NCBI RefSeq assembly: GCF_011075055.1
Contig: NC_058150.1
Span: forward strand, 434,001 to 498,000
Direction: 5' to 3'
Origin: Mangifera indica
Lineage: Eukaryota > Streptophyta > Magnoliopsida > Sapindales > Anacardiaceae
Length of the DNA: 64,000 nt
The stretch's first letter is position 1; each line of letters begins with the position of its first letter. Both the position numbers and the translations under genes were made by a program. The notes under the pieces were generated by a model. It worked only from the letters and a program-made list of their open reading frames with translations, did no database searches and was not told where the DNA came from. Of the stretch, positions 36,165-49,172 are shown piece by piece.

Positions 36165-37995
36165 TTTTCCCAACTGCTATCAGCCCTTTGCTCTTGTATC
36201 ATTCAAGTAAACTGGGCTCCAACTCCAAACTCATATCTTCTGGTCAGTTGAGGCTAACTTGACTGTATAAATAACAGTAAACGTTCATATATGTCAAGCA
36301 GTAACTATTTTCAAATTTATCAAAATCATGTTCAAGCATTCAGATTCTGGGAATCGGTTTAGTCTTACAATAATTGGAATAGTAGTTTTGGTTCACTCTT
36401 TGGGATTTGAATTTTGAGATATCACTTAAATTGTATAATATTATGCGTATTTAGTGTTGGATTTGATGTGGATCGAGACTGAACAATACCTAACTCAAGG
36501 TCGATTAGCTAAAGTTCAAACTTAACTCTATTAAAAAATAATTTAATTTTAAATTCAATCCACACAGGCTTGAACTTAAATGTTAAGATCAATTTAAACT
36601 CAATGTGTTTTATAAAAACAAACACAATTTTTTATTCAAATTCAACTCATTTGATTTGAACTCAAAAACTTAAGATCAAATTCAACTTTTCTCATATCAA
36701 GAGCGAGAATCATATACATGAACATTATTAATTTTATATGTAGTAGATAGTATGACTTACACCATGAACTTGAATTTAAGTTCAGACTAAATAAATTAAG
36801 TTTAAACAAAGGATTATACTTGTTTTATAAAATGAACCAAGTTCAAACTAATCTGAATATTTAAGTTTGAGTAAGTCTGAATCAAAATCAAAACTAAATT
36901 GTTTTTTAGCCGAAGCTTGTAAATCTCGAATTAACTTTTTTGGATTCAAATTGCTCTCAAAGTGGATCTTATTTGAACTCAGTTTGAATCATTAGAGCAA
37001 TGTTATATATTTCTAATTAGGGTGGATTCAAACCGAATCAGCTTGAACAAGGGTTAACTCAAGCTCACTTTGAAAGCATAATGTCTAACTCGAGGTTAAA
37101 CTCATTCGAGTTAGTACACTCGAGATGAGTTAGAGTTTTAACTCGAGTTTGATTCGTTTAACTTAAATGTGGATTTGAACCTAATCCAATTAGACTTGAA
37201 TTCACCCCTAATAGTAATAATGGGTATAGATATGATTATGAATACTAATGTGTTATTATATAATTAAATATTATTTTATCTTTAATTCAAAATAAATATA
37301 TCAATGTTTATATTGATTATTTAATGCATAAAGTATTATATTATCCGAGTAAAAAGGCTCATGAGATTATCGAATCTCACACATATTAATTGGTTATAGT
37401 GTGCCATTTCAAACCCAAATTAACAACAAAACTAGTATCACACATTAGCTGATTAGCGCATCTAATAAAACAAAGTTCACCAATTAATCTCTTTCCCCTG
37501 CAAACAAAAAATAAAATAAAATCAGACATATATATATCTATATATAAACTTTCATATATAAATTAAATAAATAGATGTTAACAATCTAATTGGATCGGAC
37601 AATATTGCATCTTAGTGTTTTCTTTCTAGTGGTCAAAATCGTAGCCATCGGAATCGCAACAAGGTAGGTGTGATTCAATGAAATCACGCCTTTATAAATG
37701 TGATTTGCCTGAATTGCACTCGAAAAAGTATGATTTCAACAATATAATTCCTCTCATAAAAGTATGATTTTGCTTAATTACTATTATAACTTGATCCATT
37801 TTGACTGAATCACATTTTTGTAAGGTGTTATTCCAAGATTGTCTTTTTACCATTTTTCATTTTTTTTTAATTTTGGAAGCTAAAATTAGTTTCATATCCT
37901 TATATTGTAAGTTTTTCTTTTTTTAAAAAAAAAAAAGAAAAACAAAATTAAGTTCTGCTGTAACTAATTTACTCTTACATTAAAATATCACATTT
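36165..37995. other. Spacer between PYD1 (+) and KNATM (-)
   Basis: The first about 130 bp are PYD1 3' UTR. The rest carries decayed inverted repeats (36460-36700), a hAT-like element at 37018-37210, a copy of the recurrent AT-rich stem-loop family (about 37211-37330), and a possible stray last exon of KNATM at 37626-37688 (see findings). Confidence 0.5.
37018..37210. mobile_element. Degenerate hAT-like MITE
   Basis: The left end tagggtggattcaaac and the right end gaattcaccccta form inverted termini resembling those of the element at 25080-25358. The interior has gagttaaactc and ctcgagttt inverted words. The flanking 8-mers (tttctaat and atagtaat) agree at only five positions, so no clean target duplication remains. 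No coding capacity. Confidence 0.55.
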
Positions 37996-40011
37996 TTAGC
38001 TGTAAGTAAGACCCCTTTTTTTTTTATAATACTGCCTAAAACGATTACCAAGGACAAATAGCTTACCGGAAGATGTATCGGGAGGTGGATGATCGGTAGT
38101 TCCTGTGACCTCCGTAAGTTGTGAATGCATGGCGTCCAGGAATGCTAGGGTTTCTTGCTGAGGTTCTTCCATGGCTTCCTTCAGCTTGCTCAGTGCAAAG
38201 CAATATGCTTCCTGCGCCCATTCATACATACATAAATAAATCTTTTGCAGAGGAAACCGCACACATGAAATAATGTTACTTCAATTAAGCATCATACAAC
38301 GAGGCATTATTGAAAACTGATCTCATGAACCATTGGTTAAGGAAATGTTCCCTTGACAGTCCTACTTGTAGCTTAACATATTGTACATGTGGTTGGATAC
38401 TGATTAAGGATAGAATTGATCATAATACCTTTTGGTTTGACACCTATAACTCAATTCAAATAAATTAATCTCAAATTAGAGTTTTAACTTATAACTCAAC
38501 TCCAATTTGGTTAGTTTTTTTTTTTCTAAGGATGTTGTTTATCTTTGTAATGATATTGTATACTTTGTTATAATACTATTTATCTTATCAACAACACTGT
38601 ATACTAATTTAGAATGAGTTCGAACTGGATATTAAGAGTTTCAATTAAGTTCAAGTTGACCATAGACTCAACTCAACTTGTATCGAACTCACTTGTAGTA
38701 CTAATGAGTACAAACAAAATAACATGCCATGACTCATAGTATTTTTAAGTAATTTTAAATTAAAAATAAAACAAACAATTAACACACCAATTTATTTATA
38801 AATGTTAATACTTTTTGTTTATACATATAATATTAATAGTTAATAAGAGTGTAATATATGCTCCCTTTGAGTTGATAATTAGATACCACAGACTTAAACT
38901 CACTCCATGTTAAACTAATTTCAAGCTCTTCCTATACTAGTAATAAGTATAAATATATGTATAAACATTAATATATAATTATATGATTTGATACTTTTAA
39001 TTAATAATAATAAGATAACATTTAATCATAACATAATATATAAACATTTATAATGGTGTTTTTGCTTATTATTAATGTTTATCTTTGATAAAATTTTTCA
39101 GATTCCAAATATTGTCAATGTTAATTAAGTTCAATCCCCCAGCAACTGCCAGAAAGGCTTTTCAAGGAATTAATGGAGATCTAGAGATTTTACCATGAAA
39201 TGGTCAAGCTCTGAAAGGTTATGAATGCTATTATTGGCCTTGTTTTCATCATCTTGCTTGTAATGAAGCTCAAGATCTTGATCACTTTCTACACTCAGAA
39301 CGCTTCCCAACTGGAAAAAAAAAAAAAAAATTCAAAGTAATATTAAGAATATTACTTACCCAAAAAAAATAAAAAAAACACAAGATTAAGAATATCAAAT
39401 TGGTTTGTGATCTGAAAGCTTAACCTAGCTAGATTTGACCAGTCATCTCAAAACTTTGTAATGTTTTCTCAGGATATATCCCCAATTACACATCAAACCT
39501 TTCAAAGTTTGCAGTTTACACCGTGAGTATGAAGCAAAGCCCCACTATAACTAGGAGTGGATTTGCCCAAGCTAGGCTCGGATCCACGTTTGGTTCAAAT
39601 GAACAAATTTTGAATCGAAGTTTTAAGCTAACGATTGACTCAAATTAATTTGATATATTTTTTAATGATATTATTTAGTACATCGATAATATTGTTTAAC
39701 CTAATGGTAACTCATAATATATGCACTAGGATGCTCAAACTACAGCACTATCCAAATGAACCAAATCTCTCTCTCTGAACTGACATTTATCCTTCTGTTT
39801 AAGCACTAAAACGAAACAAACGCAGTAAGAAAGAGAGAGAAACTACCAAACTACATACCTTTAAGCAGTCCATGTGATTTTCAATCAAGAGTCCGTACAA
39901 AGGGTGGCTTGAGATTCTTCTCTTTAGAGTTTCATTATTTTGATTTTCTTCTTCTTCTTCTTTCTTCTCCCTGCTGCTGCTAATTCTGCTGCTTTTATCA
40001 TTATCTTCCAT
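37996..40011 (-). CDS. KNATM: KNATM: MEINOX-domain protein lacking a homeodomain
   Basis: Three exons on the minus strand: 40011-39859, 39310-39194 and 38211-37996, giving 161 aa in the form that reads to the stop at 37996. Exon 1 has an acidic/basic Ser-Glu-Lys-rich start, then LKRRISSHPLYGLLIENHMD, the KNOX1 half. Exon 2 is a short linker ending LSELDHFM. Exon 3 begins EAYCFALSKLKEAMEEPQQE, the KNOX2 half. The protein stops without ELK or homeodomain, which is the defining feature of KNATM, a KNOX-derived protein that binds BELL and KNOX homeodomain partners and modulates leaf proximodistal patterning. A good donor (ttccg/gtaagc, about 38061) inside exon 3 means the tail KLFVLGNRFRQYY may be a retained-intron end. 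Arabidopsis KNATM is also alternatively spliced. Confidence 0.88.
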
Positions 40012-40310
40012 GATTAATTATTTCTCTTCTCCTTCTCTGTCTAAATACACTGTAGAGTTTTGGCTTCAGCTTTTACTATTTTTTGGTGGACGGTTTTGAA
40101 GAGTTGGGTTTTTGTTTCCAAGTATGGTAAAATATTTTCAGCACCTCTTTCCCAATTTCCTTCGATTGAAACATGCATGCAAAAATATTGATTGGTTTTC
40201 AGTCAGAAATTTAAGAAATTACATTTTCGTCCCCATGGTTTTGGTTACTACATCAAACACCTTTTTGTTTTTTATAAACAAATGCTAGCATTTTACTCCT
40301 TTAATGTAAC

Positions 40311-40420
40311 AACAATAACGAGTATAAATATTGATATATCATTATATAAATAAATATTTTAAATTAAAATAAAACTCAATTATATAATAATATCTCAACA
40401 TTTATACTTATTATTAATAT
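40311..40420. repeat. AT-rich stem-loop MITE, best copy of a recurrent family
   Basis: The left half begins ataacgagtataaatattga. The right half, reverse-complemented, begins aataataagtataaatgttg, and pairing continues through atatcattatataa. The centre is attttaaattaaaataaaa. Similar blocks are seen near 17229-17410, 37211-37330, 38937-39064, 40587-40722, 41984-42136, 61230-61400, 62310-62420 and 62800-62960. No coding capacity and no clear target duplication was fixed. Confidence 0.65.
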
Positions 40421-41277
40421 ATTTAGCATTAGTCTGTTTTAATACGTATATTTAATGATTTATGTAATTATTATTAAATAACAAAAATATCATTTTGAAA
40501 ATAGTAAAAGATGAAATTGTATTTATTTAATAATTTGGAGGACTGTGTAGTTCACAAATAAAATAATATTTAAACTTTATACACTATCAAAAAATATAAA
40601 TACAAGTATAAACGTAAATGTGTTATCTAATTCGATGATGTTAAATTAGAGATAAAAGTAATTTTTATTCTTATAATGATATATTAATGTTTGTATCTGT
40701 AATTATATTTATTATTAGTATATATAATATTTTTCTTTGAAAGTAAGTATTTTTAATAAAAATAGACCCAAAAAAAAGGATAAAAATATAACGTTATTGT
40801 CAAAAACCATTGATAGAAGGCAGTGACCCTTAGTGCATCATTTTTCATTTGTTTTTATCATAATCAAATCAAATCGAATTTAAATAAAAGTTAGTTTCAA
40901 TCCAAAATAACTTGTTTAAAATTAAATTTAACTCTCTTGATTGACAATAAATTTGTCAAATATAGAAGAAGATGAAAAATAATATTATTAAATATAAAAA
41001 AGAAAAATTATTAAAAAAAATAAAAAATAAATCTATTAATGAATTTTTGACATCTCAATTGAGTTATCCTTGGTTAGTACTTAAAATAAGTATCCTCAAC
41101 AAGAATTGACTGAAAATAAAAGGACAACAGGAGAATTTTCCTGTCAGAAACCACTAATTGAAGGTCACTAGTGAGCCTTGGTGTGTCATCATCTTTCTTT
41201 TGTCTTTTATCATAGTCGAAAGGAACATTTCAATGTTGGCTTCTCGAATACTGGGTAGCTTAATTTGATAGTACGAT

Positions 41278-41305
41278 TTTCTTTTCTTTTCTTTTCTTTT
41301 CTTTC
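41278..41305. repeat. (CTTTT)n microsatellite
   Basis: Five or six tandem CTTTT units, directly visible. Confidence 0.9.
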
Positions 41306-42217
41306 TTCAGGCTTTTATAATGATATTTCCCTTCTCTTTAATCAGCCTATTCTTCTTCCACTTTATCCAGCATGTCTTCCAAATTCGCTACTGTTCTCAT
41401 ACGTACTCATACTATTCACCACTCTTTTGTTTTTATTCTCTCTTTTGCCCTGCGAAAGTTGCACAGACTCTTCCAAACACTTCAAACAAATCTTAGTGGG
41501 CAATCAAAGATTCCCATTTGAAATCCTCAATGTGGCATTTTCAGCCCCGCCATTTAGGGGTATGAGCAAAGTTAGTTCAAGCACTTTTGTCAGTTTAATT
41601 TTAATGAATTCAAAATAAATTTAACTTAAAGCAACATTGACTTTACAAGTTTTATATTATCAAATTTGAAAGTATTTAAAATAATATTATTTAGATTAAT
41701 ATATATTAAAATAACATTATTTTAATTTGATTTGATATTATAATTAAACTCGAGTATGAGTCATTTTAAATTAACCAAATTAAACGAACTCGAATTGATT
41801 TAAAAAAAGTTCATCAAGTTCATAGTCAAACTTGAATTTGATTTTTTTAAATCAAATCAAACTTAAATATAAATTTGAATTCAATTCGATCAATACTTTG
41901 TTATTTTAATGAGTCAGAATTTTATCCTATCCCAACAAATAACAAAATTAAAGGGAAAAAAAATATATATATACAAACTGAGATATTAATAGGTATAAAT
42001 ATATTAATATATTACCTCTAATTAAGTAATTTAATTATTTAAAATATTTAATTTAAAATTACTTGCTCCTGTGATGATATATGAGTTGTTTGTTATCGTT
42101 AATATCAATTATTTATAAGTGTAAGTATTATTGTTATTAGAAACATAATTATAAGATTGTTACATTTTTTGACTTATTTACATTCATTATAAACTAAGTT
42201 AATTAATGCTTTATAAA

Positions 42218-45200
42218 TCATATAGTATAAACCATGCCAACCTGAACAAGAGCAGCATGAGGAATGTTCAATGCCACCCGGAGGCTCTCTGCAAATTTTA
42301 TCCAGAAAAACATACATCATCACCAGTAAACGCTTCAGAAAGCTGGAATCGTTGTGCATGGCTAAATGCAACTGCCCCAGGAAATATGCAGTCCCACTCT
42401 CTCTGGCGTCGATTAGTTCTTGTAGTTCTGCTCTTACTGACACCTGCATTTTAGGACTATCAGCGGGCAAAGTAAACCTGACGTTTTTTCGCTTTGCAGG
42501 CACAGAATCCCTCTCGAATGAATCCGCCAAGGGTCTAGTTTGACTGTCCTTGTTTGTATGTTCATCATCGTTGGAGTAGCTTTCATCCAGAGGTATTAAA
42601 GCATTCTCATCCAGTAATGGCTTTCCGATAACAATCATTCTTCCTTCAGCTGATTTTAAAGACTCAGAATCATTTTCTTCCAGGGAAATGAATATCCCAA
42701 TTGACTTCAGGATTTGATCCTCGAAATCATCTGTATCCCTAATGGGATCACAATTACCATATCTAACAATACAGCGATATATTTTATACTCTTTTGCACC
42801 GACCCTGCATATAAGATAACACCGACTTGAAGGCAAGTAAGGCACTGGTAGTGACTTGAAAGACACAAAGATCGGCACTTGATGGAATGCAGGAAGATCA
42901 GTTATAAAATGCAAGAAAAAAGCTGGAATTCCTGTGACTATATCAGTGTAGATAAAGCCAATTCCAGGTAACCTGGAAACTCCAAGGCTGGGGCTAAGGT
43001 CTGTGAGACACAGTGTAGATTCCTTGTTTTCGAAATCAAACTAGTATTTTTTCTTGGTTCAGTAATGCCATGAAAGGATGATCATCAAGGTTACTGCAGA
43101 AAGGACAACAAGAAACCAAGCTCCACGGTGAAAATTCAGCATACAAGCTGAGAGATACATGAATTCGATGAAGCCAAAAGATATCAAAAAGCAAGCAGAT
43201 ATAAACAAGCTCTGCTCCCAATCCAGTACAATCACAAGTGACATCAAGCAAGTGGTCATTAACATTCCTGAAATTATTGCCAAACCTGCAGGGGATTCAA
43301 CCAATTATATTATTACAGAATTCGCATGGCACAATATGAAATTCTTTGCCACAACTGCCATTTCAATTTATGTATGAATGTCGGAATTTACACAGTTACT
43401 CTAAATGTGTTATAAAACGTAATGAATAAAAACCGAAAACCTGATGCATGAAGTAAACTCCTTGTATAATACATCTATTCTTCTTTCTCTAATGTGACAT
43501 GTAATCCTTCTCAACCATATAATGGTTTTAATCATAGGAATTTAGAGACTTGTGAAGGGAAAAAGGGGGAGATTTGTTAGCATAGCATGCCTGCTGCATT
43601 TCCTATTTGCGTAATTTGATGGAAAGAAATTGTAACGGTGAGGCTAAGAATAACCAGTTCACATCTGGTATATAGACCTGCCTGTGTTTCTTATCAGATT
43701 TATGTATAACTTTTACTCGGGGGAAACAACCAAGAGCAAGGCACTGGTTTATGATGGAGAAACTGGCTGTTATGGTAGCTTGGCTTCCTACAGCTGAAGC
43801 AATTAGAGAGAATGCTACAAAAATATGGCGGACAGATCCTAGACTTGCCACATATCATTTCCATGAGTTAGAAAAACAAGTTCTCAGTTGAAGCAGCTGG
43901 AAGAAGCAGAAATAACTTACTAGGCACCGATGTACTGAGATGATTAAATTCAGCATAAGAATTCAAGTGTTTAGAGATAAATGCAGCTTGACCAGCATAG
44001 CACAAAATTAGAATTGGATATATTAAGGTGATAAAGGTCAACTGCAATGGCAACAAAAAAACACATTCTTCATATCTGTTTGATGTACACCATCTACTGA
44101 ACTTAGATGGGTAAAAGTAGAATATAGCTAATACCTTGATTGATTTCTTCGAGAAATGACCCAAATCTGCAAACATCGTCTCTGATCCTGTAGACAGGAT
44201 AATTTTCACAACCAAGTAGTCAAAATAATTGATAAATATATTTTAAAGAACTGATGACATGAAAAATGAAACATAACTCAAGTGGAACATGCAAGCGGTT
44301 CAGTCAACACCAACCTGCTACACAAAGTACAATTCTGCCGAAGCAGCTCCAACTATCATTGTCGATCTTTCTTACAAATCTATATATGTATGTTGGGGAG
44401 ATTGCATAAAAGATGTGAGGGTTGCAGACCAGAATATTGTAGAAACCCACTCCACCATTAAAAAAGAGCCGCAAAATGACAACTGGAGTGAAAATGAACC
44501 CAATTTTATGAGTTCCATAGTGCTGCAGTGTGAAAAGGCATACCAGAATGGCACATGCAAAGGGAACTGTTGCATCTGAAACAAGCCGTAAGTCAAACAT
44601 ATTCACTAATTTATATTGTGAACTAAAAGTATCCATGCCAGTAATATTTACATCTACTAACAAGCCATCTCACACGTAACATAGACCAAGCTGAAATGCA
44701 CAAAGAACTCATAGAATGGACCAAGCCAAAAGAGACGAATAAAGAACAATTGGGTATACAGATGAGTTACATGTGACATGTTGGATTTGAGTGTTACATA
44801 TTCAAATGAAACGAAAGCATGTGTGAAAGATATCCAAATGACAGAAATTTGCTTCATATTGAGAATACTTATATTTTTTAAACCGGTCTGATATCTCAAC
44901 TTGTTTATCGGGGGAAAAAGAAATTGAAAAGATCTTAAGATACAACAGTTAAGATTATGAATGATGACTAATAGATTTGATATTGCATCATGGCACACCA
45001 CTTCTCCTATTTTTAAGTCATTTTAATACTAATCTTGTTGCTAGCTCTTACATGTAGAGCTTATATCTGACAATGATCTTTGAAGACCTTGTGAAGCTGA
45101 TAACACTGTTATATAGAAAAAGAAAAGGAAATGAAATCATCACAGTTGATCCATTAATCATAGAAGAACATGGGAAACAAATAGAAGTTATTAGATCCCA

Positions 45201-46354
45201 AACCAGAAATAGCTGGAGTAAGCACCCCATCACTAATCATCATACACGAACCGAAGAGTGCTAGAAACAATATTAAAGAGTGGCTACTTTTATGATTTTG
45301 AATGGCCCTTCTAGCTCTAGATTCAAACTTGCTCCTTCAAGGGCTTCCCACATCATAGCTCGTAACCTCAGTGACACTTCTGTCATTTGGAAGCAGCCCG
45401 ACCTTAGCATGCCTGCATAATAGTGAGTACAAAGCAAAAGGACCACCTGCAAGAGTATGCTAAACAATCACAATGCAATCCAGCTAAACTGAGACTTTCA
45501 GTCATACAGAAAATAAAATCCATCATCTTCTCCATCATTATCAGCCTTCAATACAATAAGGGCATACTTCAGTAAAGAAACAATGGTCAGGGTCCAGGAA
45601 ATGAAGGACAAGAGTTCACATACAGTTCCTCTGATTTGAAAGCATGTGGATGATCCCTTTTTGTGGAAAGGGTTGCAAAGACGTATAAGGGAGCGGTACT
45701 CAGGCGACCATAAACTATTCCAATACTTTGAAAGGACAAAAGGAGTGTATAAATGCTTGACTCCTTCTGCAGAATATCAGGTCAGCAGAAAACATCAGAA
45801 GAGTGAAAGGCAAGTACTTCAGGCACATTGATATAGCAGTCAAAATATGATCCCAATAGACACAAGGATGAACACAAGTGACAGTTGTGAGGTCTTTCAT
45901 TATGTATCCATGAACAATGGAAAATTTAATACTGGCAGAGTTGAATTTAAGATATCAAACATTTTCAGATCCTTAACCAACTCAACTTATTAGCAAGTGT
46001 CATCAGAAAAATATATACATCACAGATAAATGAAAGACTACATAAGTTTGTTTTTCATCATATATCATAATCATATGATCTAACCAAAAGGCTGCACAAA
46101 TAACCATCAACAAATGAGAGGAATACACCTCCATAATTATCCAATTAAATTTAAAACCCCAAAAGTTTCGAAAAAAACTACATTTCAGCCACTAAACTCA
46201 GTTAAACAAACCGGATCAAGTCAAACACAAATGGGTTTATATTATTGCAGTTGATAGAAGCAAAGCTGTTGAAGCAGAAACCAGAAAAGAGAATATAAAA
46301 AAAATGTACCTTTAAGCTGTTAGAGAAGGTGTTAGGACTAAGTGGAGGATCCAT
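42218..46354 (-). pseudogene. KUP/HAK/KT potassium transporter pseudogene
   Basis: The exons of a plant K+ uptake permease are laid out in order on the minus strand: 46354-46310, 45766-45527, 45446-45204, 45105-45052, 44575-44315, 44187-44135, 44041-43921, 43838-43591 and 43285-42218. Family blocks seen are [146 protein letters not shown] and RCIVRYG. Lesions: a 2-nt insertion near 45613-45628, loss of the exon-2 donor (GT to AT at 45526), TGA at 45339-45337, a 1-nt deletion near 43640-43648, TGA at 43061-43059, TAG at 43043-43041 and a 1-nt insertion in the A-run at 42296-42299. The exon-8 donor is GC. The protein would have been a 12-TM K+/H+ symporter of about 780 aa. With at least six breaks it cannot encode one, so sequencing error alone is unlikely. 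Confidence 0.9.
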
Positions 46355-49172
46355 GAAGACCTTACAAATAGCATACAAAAAAAAAAAAAAAAATGAATGC
46401 ATATGAAGGAAGGACACTGAGTAGAGATGAAATCTGTGAAAAATAAATTAAAAAAAGAAAGAAAACTAAGTGGGAACTCTGTGCTGAGTTGTGTGCAAAG
46501 CAAGAATCCTCAACGGTACTCCTTTTCTGTTTTTGCCGTTGGCCAACGGTAGAACTTAGAAGAGAGGGAGTGCTGGATTGCAAGAGACGAGTAGGATTGA
46601 ATTTTAAAAAACTTAAAAATTGATATTTAATTTTTATTTATTTGATGGGGAACTATATTATTATTATTTTCTATCAATTAATATTATAATATTACGAAAT
46701 TATCATAGCCATTTTTCCATTGAAATGGATCTCACTTCACAGCACATGCCTGTTGCCATGGATCATATTATTTTGTCTAATTTTGAGCAAATTGCGGATT
46801 TTGATTCAACTTAAAAACAAACAATCAATCAAAGATCTTAGGATGCTCCTGGAGAAAAATAAACACTCTTGTCCCATCCGGACCTTGGCCCGGTTAAAAA
46901 GGCCATTCCAAGCCTTAACCGAATTAGATTATACAAACAATAAAACAATATGTAGCCAAACAAAATTATAGTCATGCTCCTGTTTGAGTTTTAACAATTA
47001 CAAAATTTTACAGAATAAGAACAATATGTTTATCAGTAAACACTGCTTTTAGCGACTGAACAACAAACAACCAATTAATGTCACATATGACCTTAGGGTT
47101 ACGCTAAGATTTACCACTTTACAAATTGATCATAGAGATATACTAGCAAAGCGAGAGAAAAAAAAGGTTGTGCAAACAATCAATCAATCAAAAGATGTCA
47201 TGCCAAATATGCATGATATGCATCTGCCTTCTTTCTGATGAACGATCTCCGACTGCGCTATGCAGCAACAAAACACATATACCAGACATAACAGAACTAA
47301 GTTCATTCATGTTAAATAAGAAGTGCTACTTCTCACATGCATATAGATACATTATAGTTAACATTAATAAATCAGGAGTTTTGGTCTCAAAAATGTGTGC
47401 CAAAAAGAAAATTTTAGCTTGGAGAAATCGAGTAGAAAGAAGGATTTGAAAATGGTACATGTAAAAATTTGTTTACACCTATATCCCCCGAGAGAGAAGA
47501 GTTCTCAAGTATAATGCAAATTTAAGCAACCTATCAAGCCTAACATGATCTTATGTACTCTGTATACTACCAAAAATTCAACATCAGCCATCACAGAGAT
47601 ATCCAAATAGCAGCCTATTGAATAAAATGTCCCAGATTAGACATATTGGTAAAATAACCTTCCAGTGGACAGAGTAATGGAGGTTGAAAGAAAATGAAAA
47701 TGGTAGACTCAAGTACTTTAATCATTCCAATGGGCTCTTCCTCCTAGAGATAATATGCTCCTACATCAGAAAAAAGAAGTTCAGTCATTCATGCCTCTAA
47801 TAAGCACAAATAACTATATAAAAGACTAGCTTCCATTAAAATAGAACTCTGCCGTAGAGATGGACACCACTTATTGCTCTTAAAGACAAAAATCACAGCC
47901 AATTTAGCAGTAACATACCCATGCAAGGAAAATCTCCTTCATCCACATGAATGCCTCAGAGCTGACTGATGTTGGAGAATATGGCAATATCATAATATAC
48001 ACCGAAAAATGCTTTCTGAATTTATTCGAATGTACTCCACATTTAGCAAGCAGTAATAAATCTATAGAAAATGAAGAAATGTCCCATACCTCCAATAGTA
48101 ATACAACACATGAAGTCAAGCAAAAAATCACAATCCATTAAATTCAAAAAAAGTTACTTTAAGTAACAAAATTTTAAGACAAGTTATCAATGCATTGTCA
48201 AAGCATTGGAATAAGTAACCTTTTATAATGCTTCAGACTATAATTTCTGAAACTATACACCATGAGATGTACCCAACAATGTAACTATCTCTCCCATAAA
48301 ACTAATTTAGAAAATTCTAACTACATGCCAATCTTATATAAATTGGAAGTCTATGACAGTCACCGGAACCAACTTGCCTTCATCACTCTACCCACGGCCT
48401 CCCAAGTTCTGAAGCAAGATTTTACTACCATTGTCTATAAATATATACAAAACCTCCAAGATCATTACCACAACAGCATAAAGCATCATGTTTTAACAGA
48501 GAAGAATCAACCTCCCATTACTTATTTTTCATCTTTTATACATTTCCATAAACCATCTCTTACCCCTCTAATTGTATAGCCAGAGATGTACTAATTGTGT
48601 TCAAAATATTAAGTTCCTCGGCAAAGTGGGTAAAGTATTTGAAGAGGTCAAAACTTCAATGCTAGTCAGCAACCTATGAAAAGCAAATTAAGGTCACAGA
48701 CATCAGCTCCAGTCGGGAGAAAGACCATAACCCAATTTTGAAGTAGGAAAAACCTAAAAAATTGAAACCACAACTGCTTCAACAATGCCCAATTGGAATT
48801 TCCAATATACTAACTCTTCATAAGATCACCTAATCCTACGAATTTCATTAACTCGTCAAACAAGAATCAACACAGTGCGGCGATGTGCCAATTGAGAAGC
48901 TCACAACAAATAGTAACCCAAAGCATTGCAGTTCTATACAAAGCCCTAATAATTGAAGCACTTAAAAGCCAAATAGCAGAGAAACAACAAGACTCTCAAA
49001 ATTTAGCTTCACTTCACTTCTTTCAAGCTCGAAAGTAATCATAAACAGAAAACAAACGAACTACAATACACAAATTACAACTTCTCGAGTTAATTTTTTT
49101 TTTTAAAAGAATTAAACACTTAAAAGACGAAAACGGCGTAGTTTTAGAACATAAAGAGAACAAATTTCGTTT
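46355..49172. other. Spacer between the transporter pseudogene and the FAM32A-like gene
   Basis: Bases 46355-46600 are the old promoter region of the transporter. From 47450 to 49150 the composition is less AT-extreme than other spacers and resembles transcribed untranslated sequence. It could hold 3' UTR or antisense transcript of the minus-strand FAM32A-like gene. No protein-like frame was recognised in it. Confidence 0.4.

Larger units (their letters stand above)
40012..42217. other. Spacer between KNATM and the transporter pseudogene
   Basis: The first 100-150 bp are the KNATM 5' leader and promoter. The rest is AT-rich and carries copies of the stem-loop family at 40311-40420 (best), about 40587-40722 and about 41984-42136, a CTTTT microsatellite at 41278-41305, and decayed inverted repeats at 41560-41920. 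A 117-codon open frame at 41265-41618 starts in the microsatellite and resembles no protein. Confidence 0.5.

Noticed and set aside
41265..41618. 117-codon plus-strand open frame
   Set aside because: It starts inside a CTTTT microsatellite, is Phe/Leu-rich from T-rich DNA and matches no family I recognise.
46720..46971. 83-codon plus-strand frame
   Set aside because: No resemblance to known proteins, and it lies in AT-rich spacer with no splice-compatible exons around it.
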